A stretch of DNA of 64,000 bases. Origin: CADEED01 sp963842515 (GTDB lineage Bacteria; Pseudomonadota; Gammaproteobacteria; Steroidobacterales; Steroidobacteraceae). The notes below the pieces were generated by a model that saw only the letters and a list, made by a program, of their open reading frames with translations, was not told where the DNA came from and searched no databases. Location of the stretch: the NCBI GenBank assembly GCA_963842515.1, contig CAWJGO010000002.1, positions 1,488,001 to 1,552,000 on the forward strand, read 5' to 3'. Shown here in pieces: positions 18,554 through 27,367 of the stretch (its first letter is position 1; every line of letters begins with the position of its first letter). A program made the translations under genes and the position numbers.

Positions 18554-19068
18554 TTCTTCGCAGACGCGGCATCCAGGAATGACGTGACGACCAGGAAGAA
18601 GGCGGTCGAACACCCGACCAGCATCAGGACGAGAGCGCCCACGAAAACCGAACCGACCAGCGGTCCGGCGAGGCCAGCGGACGCCACCGCCAGCGCCAGC
18701 ACCACGATTCCCATGATCGTGAAATTGGTGACCATAGTGACCTTGTTGTAGCCCGCCAGTTTCCGGCGCGTACGGTCGCGCTTGAGCACGCCGATGGATG
18801 TCACAACCGCTGTGACCAAGGCCAACATGGACGCGATGCGCCAGGCCCATTGCCGGTCGAGCAGGTCAATGCGCAAGAGTACGAGCGCAGCAAGCGACAG
18901 CAGCATGACGACGATCGCGATGTGCAGAAGCCCGCGCAGCCGGATGGAATTCACCTCGGGATCGGTTTTCGAATAACCCTGCCCGACCACAGTCGCCAGC
19001 GACCCGAAACCGGCAACGCCGACGCCGATCTGCGCCAGCACCAGCAAGATGTCCGTTTGATCCGTCAC
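18550..19068 (-). CDS. Conserved four-helix membrane protein, unknown function
   Basis: A 172-residue protein with four to five hydrophobic segments (around residues 8-28, 48-66, 75-93, 110-130 and 138-160) and short charged loops such as LKRDRTRRK. No catalytic motif is recognisable. It is translationally coupled to the downstream Mpo1-like gene. It lies 18 bp downstream of edd (stop 19087) on the same strand, so read-through from glk-zwf-edd is possible. Confidence 0.65.
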   Translation of the reverse strand: MTDQTDILLVLAQIGVGVAGFGSLATVVGQGYSKTDPEVNSIRLRGLLHIAIVVMLLSLAALVLLRIDLLDRQWAWRIASMLALVTAVVTSIGVLKRDRTRRKLAGYNKVTMVTNFTIMGIVVLALAVASAGLAGPLVGSVFVGALVLMLVGCSTAFFLVVTSFLDAASAKK

Positions 19069-19086
19069 AGTGAGAAGCCCCCCTTC

Positions 19087-20907
19087 TTAGAGTATCGAAG
19101 CACCCTCGTCGGCCGCCGTAGCCCCTTCACGCAGCCGCGTGAATAGCTCGCGCCCGACGCCATACGTCGTATCGGTCAGCCCGGGCTTGATGATCTCACG
19201 CGCCTGGAACTGCGCCGCGTCGACCTGCGCCTCGAGCACGCCGGCACGCGCGTCGAGCCGGATGATGTCGCCATCGCGCAGCCGCGAGATCGGACCGTCC
19301 GCCGCCGCCTCCGGTGTGAGATGAATCGCAGCCGGCACCTTTCCCGACGCGCCGGACATGCGTCCGTCGGTGACGATGGCGACCCGACGCCCCTTGGCTA
19401 ACAAGGCGGAACAGGCCGGGATGAGCTTGTGCAGCTCGGGCATGCCATTGGCGCGTGGGCCCTGGCCACGAATCACGGCGATGAAATCACCGTCGATGCC
19501 TTCTTTGAGCGCCGCAGCCATGGCTTCCTGGCTCTCGAATATGCGCGCCGGAGCTGTGATGTCCCAGTATTTCGGATCGACGGCCGAGGTCTTGATGACC
19601 GACCGGCCGAGATTGCCGCGCAGCAGCTTGAGACCGCCGTCAGCCGAGAACGGGTTGGCCGCGGAGCGCAGAATCTTTTCGTCGTGCGACTTCCCGGCGG
19701 CGTCGCGCCAGACCAGCTGGTTGTCGACGAGAAAAGGATCCTTCGCGTACGCCGAGAGACCCGCACCCCAGATGGTCATTGCGGATTCGTGCGCCAGACC
19801 TGCATCGATGAGCTCACGCACGACGAACGACATGCCGCCGGCGGCATGGAACTGATTCACGTCCGCCTCGCCGTTCGGATACACACGCGCGATCAGCGGC
19901 GTGACGCGCGAGATGTCCGCCATGTCATCCCAGGTCACCGTGAGGCCAACCGCGCGAGCCATGGCCACCAGGTGAATCACGTGGTTGGTCGAGCCGCCCG
20001 TGGCCATGAGACCCACGATGGCATTGACGAACGAGCGCTCGTCGATCACCTCGACGAACGGCAGGTAGTCAGCGCCCAGCGCGGTGGTCTGGGCGACGCG
20101 CTGAGTGGCCGCCACCGTCAATGCATGACGCAACGGGGTGTTCGGGGCGACAAACGCGGCACCCGGCACGTGCAGGCCCATCATCTCCATGAGCATCTGA
20201 TTGGAGTTCGCGGTGCCGTAGAACGTGCAGGTACCGGCGTCGTGATAAGAACCCATCTCGGCCGCGAGAAGCTCATCGCGCGTGGCGAGACCTTCGGCGT
20301 AACGCTGGCGCACTTCGGCCTTGGCCTTGTTGGCGATGCCGCTTGGCATGGGACCGCCGGGCACGAAGATGATGGGCATCTGGCCGAACGATGCCGCGCC
20401 GATGAAGAGGCCGGGCACGATCTTGTCGCAGATACCTAACAACATAGAGCCGTCAAACGCTTCGTGGCTCAACGCCAGCGCGGTCGCAAGCGCGATGACG
20501 TCGCGGCTGAACAGCGATAGCTCCATGCCGGCGCGGCCTTGCGTGACGCCGTCACACATGGCGGGCACACCGCCAGCGACCTGCGCCGTCGCGCCGGCCA
20601 CACGCGCCGCGGCACGAATGACCTCCGGATACGGCTCGTACGGCCGGTGCGCCGAGAGCATGTCGTTGTACGAGGTGACGATGCCGATGTTGGGGATGAC
20701 GGACTGCTGCAGCTTCGTCTTGTCTTCGCCGGCCGCCGCCATGACATGCGCGAGGTTCGCGCAGGCCAGTTTGCCGCGGGCTGGCTCGATGAGTTTTCGC
20801 CTGCGGGTGCGCTCTAGATAGTCAGCGCGCGCAGCGCCGGAGCGTGCGCCAATGCGCTCGGTGACCTCGACGATGACGTCATGGAGCTTCTGGGTGGACA
20901 TGTTCAT
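19087..20907 (-). CDS. edd: 6-phosphogluconate dehydratase
   Basis: 606 residues, the normal length for Edd of the IlvD/Edd family. It converts 6-phosphogluconate to 2-keto-3-deoxy-6-phosphogluconate in the Entner-Doudoroff pathway. Fe-S cluster cysteines are expected in MCDGVTQGRAGMELSLFSRD and LLGICDKIVPG; the C-terminal GRMSGASGKVPAAIHL block is diagnostic. The start ATG overlaps the zwf stop (ATGA, 20904-20907), so it is coupled to zwf. The aldolase gene eda is not in the window. Confidence 0.96.
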   Translation of the reverse strand: MNMSTQKLHDVIVEVTERIGARSGAARADYLERTRRRKLIEPARGKLACANLAHVMAAAGEDKTKLQQSVIPNIGIVTSYNDMLSAHRPYEPYPEVIRAAARVAGATAQVAGGVPAMCDGVTQGRAGMELSLFSRDVIALATALALSHEAFDGSMLLGICDKIVPGLFIGAASFGQMPIIFVPGGPMPSGIANKAKAEVRQRYAEGLATRDELLAAEMGSYHDAGTCTFYGTANSNQMLMEMMGLHVPGAAFVAPNTPLRHALTVAATQRVAQTTALGADYLPFVEVIDERSFVNAIVGLMATGGSTNHVIHLVAMARAVGLTVTWDDMADISRVTPLIARVYPNGEADVNQFHAAGGMSFVVRELIDAGLAHESAMTIWGAGLSAYAKDPFLVDNQLVWRDAAGKSHDEKILRSAANPFSADGGLKLLRGNLGRSVIKTSAVDPKYWDITAPARIFESQEAMAAALKEGIDGDFIAVIRGQGPRANGMPELHKLIPACSALLAKGRRVAIVTDGRMSGASGKVPAAIHLTPEAAADGPISRLRDGDIIRLDARAGVLEAQVDAAQFQAREIIKPGLTDTTYGVGRELFTRLREGATAADEGASIL

Positions 20908-22364
20908 TCATACCAGCTATGACCGTGACGCTCGGTGAGTGCGATCGCGGCAGTGGGTCCCCAAGTCCCCGCGGGATACGGCTTGACCAGTTGGCGCGTC
21001 GAGCGCCAGCTGGTCTGGATGCCGTCGATCCAGTGCCACGCTGCCTCGACCTCGTCGCGCCGGACGAACAGCGTCGTGTTGCCCTTGAGCGCGTCCAGCA
21101 GCAATCGTTCGTAGGCGATGCGCGTGCGGCCACCACTCTCGTCCTTGGGCAGTGAGAGATTGAGGGGAACTTCGCGAAGCCGCACACCTTCCAGCCCCGG
21201 TTGCTTGCTCAAGATCTCGAGAGTCACGCTTTCCTGCGGCTGCAGGTGAATTACGAGCCGGTTGGCCTGCAGAACCGGTTCGTCTGCCGCGAAGATGTTG
21301 TGCGGCACTGACTTGAATTGAATGGCGATATTAGTCCGGCGCGACTGCATGCGCTTGCCGGTGCGCAGATAGAACGGCACTCCCGCCCAGCGCCAGTTGT
21401 CGATCTCGGCGCGCAGCGCGACAAAGGTCTCCGTGTCGCTGGACCCCTTGGCACCGGTCTCCTGGTTGTAGCCCGGCACGGCGACGCCACCGGCACTGCC
21501 GGCGGCGTACTGGCCGCGCACAGTGGTCGCGGCGACGGTGGCCGCGGTGATTGGACGCAGGCTACGCATGACCTTGGTTTTCTCGTTGCGAACCTCGTTC
21601 GGCTCAAAGAGGTGCGGCGGCTCCATGGCGACCAGCGCGACGAGCTGCAGCATGTGGTTCTGCACCATGTCGCGCAGCGCGCCCGATTCGTCGTAGTAGC
21701 CCCAGCGCCCTTCGAGGCCAACGGTTTCCGCGACGGTGATCTGCACGTTGTCGATGGCTGAGGAGTTCCACAGCGGCTCGAACAGCGAATTCGCGAAGCG
21801 CAGCGCGAGCAGGTTCTGCACCGCCTCTTTACCGAGATAGTGGTCGATGCGGAAGATGCGATCTTCGTGGAACACCTGGCCCACGGCCTCGTTGATCTCG
21901 ACGCTCGAGGCGTAGTCCTGTCCGATCGGCTTCTCGAGCACGACACGGCAGAACTCGCAAGCGAGACCCGCGGCGGCGAGACTCAGGCACGTCGGCCCGT
22001 AGAACTTCGGCGAAGTCGCCATGAAATAGAGAATGCGGTTGTTGCCCGCGAGTGCCTTCTGCAGCGACTCGGTGCCCTTTGCGCTGCCGTCACCGGCCTC
22101 GAATGGCGCGTAAGTGATGCGTGTCAGCAAATCCGCGACCGCGTCTTCCTTGAGGTATTCGGCGGGCACGTGTTTGCGCAACGCGCCTTCGACGAGCTTG
22201 CGGAACTCTTCGTTGGGCATCGGATTGCGCGCGGAGCCGACGAATGTCAGCGTCGGCGGCACCAGCTTCTCGCGGCACAGATGATAGAGCGATGGCCACA
22301 CCATGCGCTGCGACAGATCGCCGGTGGCACCGAACAGGACGAATTGTTGGACGGAATGTTTCAT
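20904..22364 (-). CDS. zwf: Glucose-6-phosphate 1-dehydrogenase
   Basis: 486-residue cytosolic enzyme oxidising glucose-6-phosphate to 6-phosphogluconolactone with NAD(P). It shows the cofactor motif FGATGDLSQRMVWPSL at the N-terminus, EKPIGQD, the active-site motif RIDHYLGKE, and a long C-terminal dehydrogenase domain. It overlaps glk upstream and edd downstream by ATGA, giving a tight glk-zwf-edd unit that channels glucose into the Entner-Doudoroff route. No 6-phosphogluconolactonase gene lies between zwf and edd, as there would be in many pseudomonads. Confidence 0.97.
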   Translation of the reverse strand: MKHSVQQFVLFGATGDLSQRMVWPSLYHLCREKLVPPTLTFVGSARNPMPNEEFRKLVEGALRKHVPAEYLKEDAVADLLTRITYAPFEAGDGSAKGTESLQKALAGNNRILYFMATSPKFYGPTCLSLAAAGLACEFCRVVLEKPIGQDYASSVEINEAVGQVFHEDRIFRIDHYLGKEAVQNLLALRFANSLFEPLWNSSAIDNVQITVAETVGLEGRWGYYDESGALRDMVQNHMLQLVALVAMEPPHLFEPNEVRNEKTKVMRSLRPITAATVAATTVRGQYAAGSAGGVAVPGYNQETGAKGSSDTETFVALRAEIDNWRWAGVPFYLRTGKRMQSRRTNIAIQFKSVPHNIFAADEPVLQANRLVIHLQPQESVTLEILSKQPGLEGVRLREVPLNLSLPKDESGGRTRIAYERLLLDALKGNTTLFVRRDEVEAAWHWIDGIQTSWRSTRQLVKPYPAGTWGPTAAIALTERHGHSWYE

Positions 22365-23392
22365 GAGTTGAGCAGCAGGCGCGCGGCGCCGAGCAGTTCG
22401 ACGTGCGGATGGGAAATGGTTTCGACCGGAATACTACGCATCGCGGGAGTGAAACGGCCCTTGTACTCGAAGCCCGATCGCAGGCGGCGCTCGAGCGTGG
22501 CGCGGTTGAAATGCTGGAGCATGGCTCCGGAAATCAGTACGCCCTGCCAGGAACCGAGTGTAAGCGCCAGGTCGCCGGCGAACGAACCCAGCAATTCGCT
22601 GAAGAGGCCTACGGCTTCCTCGCAATTGGCATCGCCACCGGAGGTGGCGCGCGTGGTGATTTCTGCCGCGGAGAGCTCGGGATTGTTCACGCCCTCGAGC
22701 TCGCAAAGCGCCAGATATAGGTTGGCGAGGCCGGCCCCGCTCAATACGCGCTCGGCGGACACGCGGCCATATTTTTTGCGCAGCCAGCGCAAGAGCTCGA
22801 TGGAGCGCTCGCTGGTGGGGGCGAAACTCGCATGACCACCCTCGGTGGCGAGCACGCTGAAGCTGCCGGCATTGGCGATGACTCCACCGACTCCGAGGCC
22901 GGTGCCCACGCCGACGATGGCGCAGACGCCCTGGGTCATGGGCAGCGACAACCGCTGCGAACCGATGGGACGAAGATCATCCGCGCGCAGCGCGCCAACT
23001 GCATGGCCAACGGCCTCGAAGTCGTTGATGACGTGGAGGTCCTCGAACCGCTGTGATTTGGAGAGCGCGCTCGCTGAAAACGACCAGGCGCTGTTGGTGA
23101 GTTGTACCTGATCGCGATCGACGCGCCCGGCGACAGCCACCGCCGCCCGGCTGAGCGCCGCCGGCACACCGGGCGTGACGCTGCGGTAATGCTGCGCTGC
23201 GTGAGCGATCGATTCGTGAGCGCGGACCGCATAGCGCCGCACGCAGTGAACGTCGAGGGCGTGGCCGGTGCTGCCTACCGCGATACCGAAGCGGATGTGC
23301 GTACCGCCTACGTCTGCTACCAGTCCGAGGACCGCGGAGTGATCGAACTGTTCACGATCGCCTGCGCCGGGGAGCGCTGAATTGACTGTCAC
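22361..23392 (-). CDS. glk: Glucokinase
   Basis: 343 residues from GTG 23392, with an AGAGGG ribosome site in the tandem 15-bp repeat just upstream. The phosphate-binding motif VADVGGTHIRFGIA is near residue 27, NDFEAVGHAV holds the catalytic Asp region, and IVGVGTGLGVGGVI is the second nucleotide-binding motif. It phosphorylates glucose with ATP. First gene of glk-zwf-edd. The upstream region carries two identical operator-like sites shared with the divergent LacI-type gene, so control by that regulator is likely. Confidence 0.94.
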   Translation of the reverse strand: MTVNSALPGAGDREQFDHSAVLGLVADVGGTHIRFGIAVGSTGHALDVHCVRRYAVRAHESIAHAAQHYRSVTPGVPAALSRAAVAVAGRVDRDQVQLTNSAWSFSASALSKSQRFEDLHVINDFEAVGHAVGALRADDLRPIGSQRLSLPMTQGVCAIVGVGTGLGVGGVIANAGSFSVLATEGGHASFAPTSERSIELLRWLRKKYGRVSAERVLSGAGLANLYLALCELEGVNNPELSAAEITTRATSGGDANCEEAVGLFSELLGSFAGDLALTLGSWQGVLISGAMLQHFNRATLERRLRSGFEYKGRFTPAMRSIPVETISHPHVELLGAARLLLNS

Positions 23393-23397
23393 TATTA

Positions 23398-23427
23398 CCC
23401 TCTGAAAACAGGCCCTCTGAAAACAGG
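23398..23427 (-). repeat. Perfect tandem 15-bp duplication in the glk leader
   Basis: Two exact adjacent copies of CCCTCTGAAAACAGG (plus-strand reading), at 23398-23412 and 23413-23427. On the minus strand each copy ends with AGAGGG; the copy nearer glk places this Shine-Dalgarno-like hexamer 5 bases before the GTG start. The duplication therefore doubles a ribosome-binding segment. Confidence 0.85.
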
Positions 23428-23476
23428 TTTCTAAAGAAGGCGCTCCGAAAAAGACTGCGCAGGCTGCGCCCGTAAA

Positions 23477-23488
23477 GACAACGCTGTC
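23477..23488. promoter_or_regulatory. Operator-like site O1 upstream of glk
   Basis: GACAACGCTGTC: outer arms GACA/TGTC are a perfect inverted repeat around a central CG-containing core, the typical layout for LacI-family operators. The same 12-mer recurs at 23564-23575 in the same glk-lacI intergenic region. The binding protein is inferred to be the adjacent LacI-type regulator. Confidence 0.55.
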
Positions 23489-23563
23489 AACCGATTGGCT
23501 TGCGAATTCTACCTGCTAATTAACGTAACCGTGGTGTGTGACTTGCACGCCTTGACTCCGTTT

Positions 23564-23575
23564 GACAACGCTGTC
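23564..23575. promoter_or_regulatory. Operator-like site O2 near the LacI-type gene
   Basis: Second exact copy of GACAACGCTGTC, within TTTGACAACGCTGTCTGACA, 41 bp before the regulator's ATG and 87 bp from the first copy. This suggests autoregulation and control of the divergent glk operon, possibly by DNA looping. Confidence 0.55.
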
Positions 23576-23615
23576 TGACAACAAGACAATTCTTTGCCAT
23601 CAGGGGGGCCTCGAT

Positions 23616-24632
23616 ATGAGCCGAATTACGATTCATGACGTATCCAAGGCTGCGGGGGTGTCGATCAAGACAGTCTCGCGGGTCCTCAACAGCGAGCCAA
23701 ATGTGCGCAGCGAAACCCGCGCGCGCGTGCTCAAGCTGGTCGAAGAGCTCAACTATCACCCCAGCCTGTCGGCTCGCAGCCTGGCTGGCCGCAGCAGCAA
23801 TCTCATCGGCCTGATCTATCAGAACCCGAGCGCCAACTACGTCGTCGACCTGCAGAAAGGCGCACTCGAGCGCTGCCACACACGTGGTTACCGGTTGTTA
23901 GTGCACCCGTGCGAGGGCACGGACCTGTCGAGCGTGCGCGACCTCGCCGGTCTGGTGCTCGAGTCGCACCTCGACGGTGTTGTGCTGGCCCCGCCGCTTT
24001 CCGATTCCACCGAAGTGCTCGCCGAGCTGCAGAAGCATCGCATCCGCTTCGTGCGCATCGCGCCCACGGTCGACCTCGACGCGTACTCGTGCGTATTCAT
24101 GAACGATGTCGCGGCCGCGCGCGAGATGACCGAATACCTGATCGCCTTGGGTCATGAGCGCATCGGCTTCATCAATGGCCCGCCCGGACATCCGGTGACG
24201 GAACAGCGTTATCTTGGCTACACGCTGGCGCTGCGTTCACATGGTCTCGATGTCGATCCACAGCTGGTCGATCGCGGCGAATTCACGTTCGACTCCGGAT
24301 TGGCCGCCGCGCGGCGCCTGCTGTCCCGCGCCACACGTCCCACCGCGGTGTTCGCCAGCAATGACGACATGGCCGCCGGCACGATCATGGCGGCGCACGA
24401 GATGGGCCTCACCATCCCGACGCGTCTTTCGGTGGCGGGCTTCGACGACAGCTATGTCGCACAGGTCATCTGGCCGCGTCTGACCACGGTGCATCAGCCA
24501 ACTTACGAAATGGCGCACCAGGCTGCGGACATGTTGTTCCGCTCGATGGGCGACGAGGCGCCGCCCAAGAGTGTGGAAATTCCATATCGAATGGTATGCC
24601 GCGAGTCCACGGGACCTCGTCCGGCGAATTAG
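23616..24632 (+). CDS. LacI family transcriptional regulator
   Basis: 338 residues from ATG 23616 with an AGGGGGG ribosome site; the frame extends back to 23562 but that part precedes the helix-turn-helix. The N-terminal HTH and hinge are clear: ITIHDVSKAAGVSIKTVSRVLN, then LNYHPSLSARSLAG. The C-terminal periplasmic-binding-protein-like sugar domain follows (FASNDDMAAGTIMAAHEMGL). It is divergent from glk-zwf-edd and likely represses that operon and itself through the paired operator-like sites. The effector is unknown; a sugar or Entner-Doudoroff intermediate is plausible. Confidence 0.93.
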   Translation: MSRITIHDVSKAAGVSIKTVSRVLNSEPNVRSETRARVLKLVEELNYHPSLSARSLAGRSSNLIGLIYQNPSANYVVDLQKGALERCHTRGYRLLVHPCEGTDLSSVRDLAGLVLESHLDGVVLAPPLSDSTEVLAELQKHRIRFVRIAPTVDLDAYSCVFMNDVAAAREMTEYLIALGHERIGFINGPPGHPVTEQRYLGYTLALRSHGLDVDPQLVDRGEFTFDSGLAAARRLLSRATRPTAVFASNDDMAAGTIMAAHEMGLTIPTRLSVAGFDDSYVAQVIWPRLTTVHQPTYEMAHQAADMLFRSMGDEAPPKSVEIPYRMVCRESTGPRPAN

Positions 24633-24780
24633 AAAACGATAGGTCAACCGAAACTCCGACTTGGGTGACACTCGCTCCAAGTCGTCGCCACCGTCGTTGA
24701 TATCCACCCGCATGAACCGGTCGCAAGGTCGCCCGAATCATCGGCGTGCGCGCTCGCCATGAATCCAGTATTCGTCACGC

Positions 24781-24810
24781 TCGAAATCGCCACCCGCGAA
24801 TACGTATACT
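24781..24810 (+). promoter_or_regulatory. Candidate promoter of halogenase-homologue 1
   Basis: A near-consensus -10 hexamer TATACT at 24805-24810 with a weak -35 TCGAAA at 24781-24786 (18-bp spacer), about 35 bp before the GTG start. The rest of the 212-bp gap 24633-24844 shows no other feature I can support. Confidence 0.4.
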
Positions 24811-24844
24811 GTCTTTGTTTATTCGGTCGCGTCGCGTTAATTTC

Positions 24845-26356
24845 GTGGAAAATCAACCCATTAAATCTGTCGTTATCGTCGGCGGCGGCACCGCTGGCTG
24901 GAGCGCGGCGGCCTGCCTGGCACGCTTCCTTTCGAAGCGCTCCACGACCATCACGCTGGTCGATTCCGCCGCCATCGGCACGGTCGGCGTCGGTGAGGCC
25001 AGCGTGCCTAACATCCATAACTTCAACGCCTGGTTGGGCATCGACGAGCTCGATTTCATCGAGAGCACCCAGGGCACGTTCAAGCTCGGCATCCGCTTCG
25101 ATGACTGGCGTGAAATAGGGTCGTCGTTCTTTCATCCGTTCGGCAGATACGGCGTTAGTTTCGAGGGCATGGATTTTCATCAATGTCTCGCCAGGGCACG
25201 CGAGCTTGGCGACACCAGTGCGCTCGCGGACTACTCTCTGCCCATTGCATTGGCGCAGAGTGAGCGGTTCGCGCAGCCGCTGCAGGATCCCAAGTCGCCG
25301 CTCACGGACTACGGCTACGCATTCCACTTCGACGCGGCGCTGTACGCGCGCCGCCTTAAGCGCTACTCAATAGATCGCGGCGTCACTCACCTCGATCGGC
25401 GTGTCGTTGACATCAACCTCGCGCCAAATGGGGATATCGCGGCGCTTCAGTTCGATGACGGCTCGACACATGCGGGCGATCTGTTCATCGACTGCTCCGG
25501 TTTCCGCGCCCTGCTCATCGAAGGCGCGCTGAAAACGGGCTACGAGAGCTGGCAGCAATGGCTGCCCTGCGACTCGGCCGTGGCGCTGCCATGTGCGCGT
25601 GCGGCAGGCGCACTGAGTCCATACACGGTGGCCGCAGCGCGCGACGCGGGCTGGACCTGGAAAATACCGCTGCAGCACCGCGTGGGCAATGGCTACGTGT
25701 ATGCGCGCGATCACCTGTCCGATGACCAGGCGACCAGCGCGCTGATCGCGCAGATGCCCGGCGCACCCGTTGCCTCTCCTAACTACCAGCGATTCACGGC
25801 CGGAATGCGCAGGCGCTTCTGGAACCGCAACTGCGTCGCGCTGGGTCTTGCGGGCGGGTTCATCGAGCCGCTCGAATCGACCAGCATCAACCTCGTGCAC
25901 CGCGGGCTATCGGTGCTCATGGACTACTGGCCCGGACGCGTGATCGACGCGAGGCGGGCGGCCGCGGCAAATCGCCACTTCGAACTCGAGCAGAAACACA
26001 TCCGCGATTTCATCATTCTTCATTACAAGCTTTCGCAGCGCCGCGATACCGAGCTCTGGCACCGGGTCAGCACGATGGACGTCCCGGATTCCTTGCAGCA
26101 CCGTATCGACACATTCCACAGCTGTGGAGCGCTGCTCCAACACGACGCGGAATCATTCAAGCCAGAAAGCTGGCTCAGTATGTTCAACGGTTTCGGCGTC
26201 GCGCAGCAATCCTGCGATTCGCGCGTCGATGACATCGATGTGCCGCGCATGCGCGGCGCGCTCGGCGTGATCCGCGAATCGGTCACCCGTGCCGCCGCGA
26301 CGGCAATGCGCCACGAGGATTTCGTGGCCAAGTTCTGTCCCGCGCCGAAGGAATAA
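24845..26356 (+). CDS. Flavin-dependent halogenase family protein (tryptophan halogenase-like), copy 1
   Basis: 503 residues from GTG 24845; upstream frame is not conserved. The FAD motif GGGTAGW (13-19) and the halogenase signature WTWKIP are present. Lys80 in TQGTFKLGIRF sits where PrnA/RebH have the catalytic lysine (PrnA K79), and EPLESTS (Glu341/Glu344) matches the second catalytic region (PrnA E346). It could therefore halogenate, but in Caulobacter and Xanthomonas-type sugar loci such genes accompany TonB receptors and their substrate is unknown. It is followed 3 bp later by a cupin-like gene, and two homologues lie in the same locus. Confidence 0.88.
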   Translation: MENQPIKSVVIVGGGTAGWSAAACLARFLSKRSTTITLVDSAAIGTVGVGEASVPNIHNFNAWLGIDELDFIESTQGTFKLGIRFDDWREIGSSFFHPFGRYGVSFEGMDFHQCLARARELGDTSALADYSLPIALAQSERFAQPLQDPKSPLTDYGYAFHFDAALYARRLKRYSIDRGVTHLDRRVVDINLAPNGDIAALQFDDGSTHAGDLFIDCSGFRALLIEGALKTGYESWQQWLPCDSAVALPCARAAGALSPYTVAAARDAGWTWKIPLQHRVGNGYVYARDHLSDDQATSALIAQMPGAPVASPNYQRFTAGMRRRFWNRNCVALGLAGGFIEPLESTSINLVHRGLSVLMDYWPGRVIDARRAAAANRHFELEQKHIRDFIILHYKLSQRRDTELWHRVSTMDVPDSLQHRIDTFHSCGALLQHDAESFKPESWLSMFNGFGVAQQSCDSRVDDIDVPRMRGALGVIRESVTRAAATAMRHEDFVAKFCPAPKE

Positions 26357-26359
26357 CCC

Positions 26360-27367
26360 GTGCACTCACCTGCGCCCTTACGCGAGCGGCAGATCCGCAG
26401 TCGCGACGAATTCGCAGTCGCCCTGCGCGAGTGCAACGAGCCGTTCGTCATGCGGGGCATCGTGCGAAATTGGCCGTTGACCGTGGCTGCGAAATCCGTC
26501 AGCGCATTGACCGCCTATCTGACCCCCTTTCACAACGGTGTGCCGGTATCACTCATGACAGGCCCGCCCGCCATCGAAGGCCGGCTCTTCTACGTGGAAG
26601 GATTTCAGGGGCTGAACTTTTCGACCCGGGAAGCACCCTTCGACGCCGCGATGCAGGCGATGCTTGCGACAAGCGGCCACGAGCGGCCTCCAACCATCTA
26701 TATGGGCTCGGCATCTGCGGCCAAACACTGGCCGGGACTTGCGGCAGCCAATCCGCAGCCTCTGCTATCGGTCGAAATCTTGCCGAACCTGTGGATGGGA
26801 AATCGTGTTGTGGTTGGTCCGCACAACGATCATCCCGACAACCTTGCCTGCGTGGTCGCCGGACGACGCCGCTTCCGGCTGTTTCCTCCGGACCAGTTCG
26901 CGAATTTGTACGTCGGCCCATTGGAGCTCAACCCGGCCGGGCGACCGGTGAGTTTCGTGGCCGTGAATTCGCCTGACTTGGTCAGGTATCCTCGATATGC
27001 GCGCGCGCTCGAGGCGTCTCGCGAGGCAGAGCTCGACGCCGGCGACGCCATCTACATACCGTCGATGTGGTGGCACAGCGTCGAATCGCTCGAACCCTTC
27101 AATCTACTGATGAACTACTGGTGGGAGGCTCCAGGAGGCCACGCCGCGCGTGCCGAAGCCGCGTTGATCCACGCGCTGCTCGCCGTGGGCTCGCTGACCA
27201 AAGAGCAACGCCTTGCTTGGAAAGCGGTGTTCGATCATCTGGTGTTTCGCGTCGACGGTGACCCGGTAGCGCACATTCCGCCGCAGATGCGTGGACTGTT
27301 AGGTGAGCTCACGCCGGACCTGCGCGATCGCATGCGCAACATCATCCGCCATTCGCTCCGCGACTGA
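26360..27367 (+). CDS. Cupin-like / JmjC-domain protein
   Basis: 335 residues, GTG start at 26360 just after the halogenase stop, with AAGGA upstream. It has a JmjC-type iron-binding pattern: HND in VGPHNDHPDNLACVVAGRRRF and a distal His in IPSMWWHSVESL, followed by LMNYWW. This is the fold of 2-oxoglutarate hydroxylases (cupin_8/FIH-like). Genes of this type commonly neighbour halogenase homologues and TonB receptors. It probably works with the halogenase homologue; reaction unknown. Its 3' end overlaps the convergent DUF6445-like gene by 26 bp. Confidence 0.85.
   Translation: MHSPAPLRERQIRSRDEFAVALRECNEPFVMRGIVRNWPLTVAAKSVSALTAYLTPFHNGVPVSLMTGPPAIEGRLFYVEGFQGLNFSTREAPFDAAMQAMLATSGHERPPTIYMGSASAAKHWPGLAAANPQPLLSVEILPNLWMGNRVVVGPHNDHPDNLACVVAGRRRFRLFPPDQFANLYVGPLELNPAGRPVSFVAVNSPDLVRYPRYARALEASREAELDAGDAIYIPSMWWHSVESLEPFNLLMNYWWEAPGGHAARAEAALIHALLAVGSLTKEQRLAWKAVFDHLVFRVDGDPVAHIPPQMRGLLGELTPDLRDRMRNIIRHSLRD

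Noticed and set aside
23398..23427. CRISPR-like repeat
   Set aside because: Only two 15-bp units with no spacer and no cas genes; it is a simple tandem duplication.
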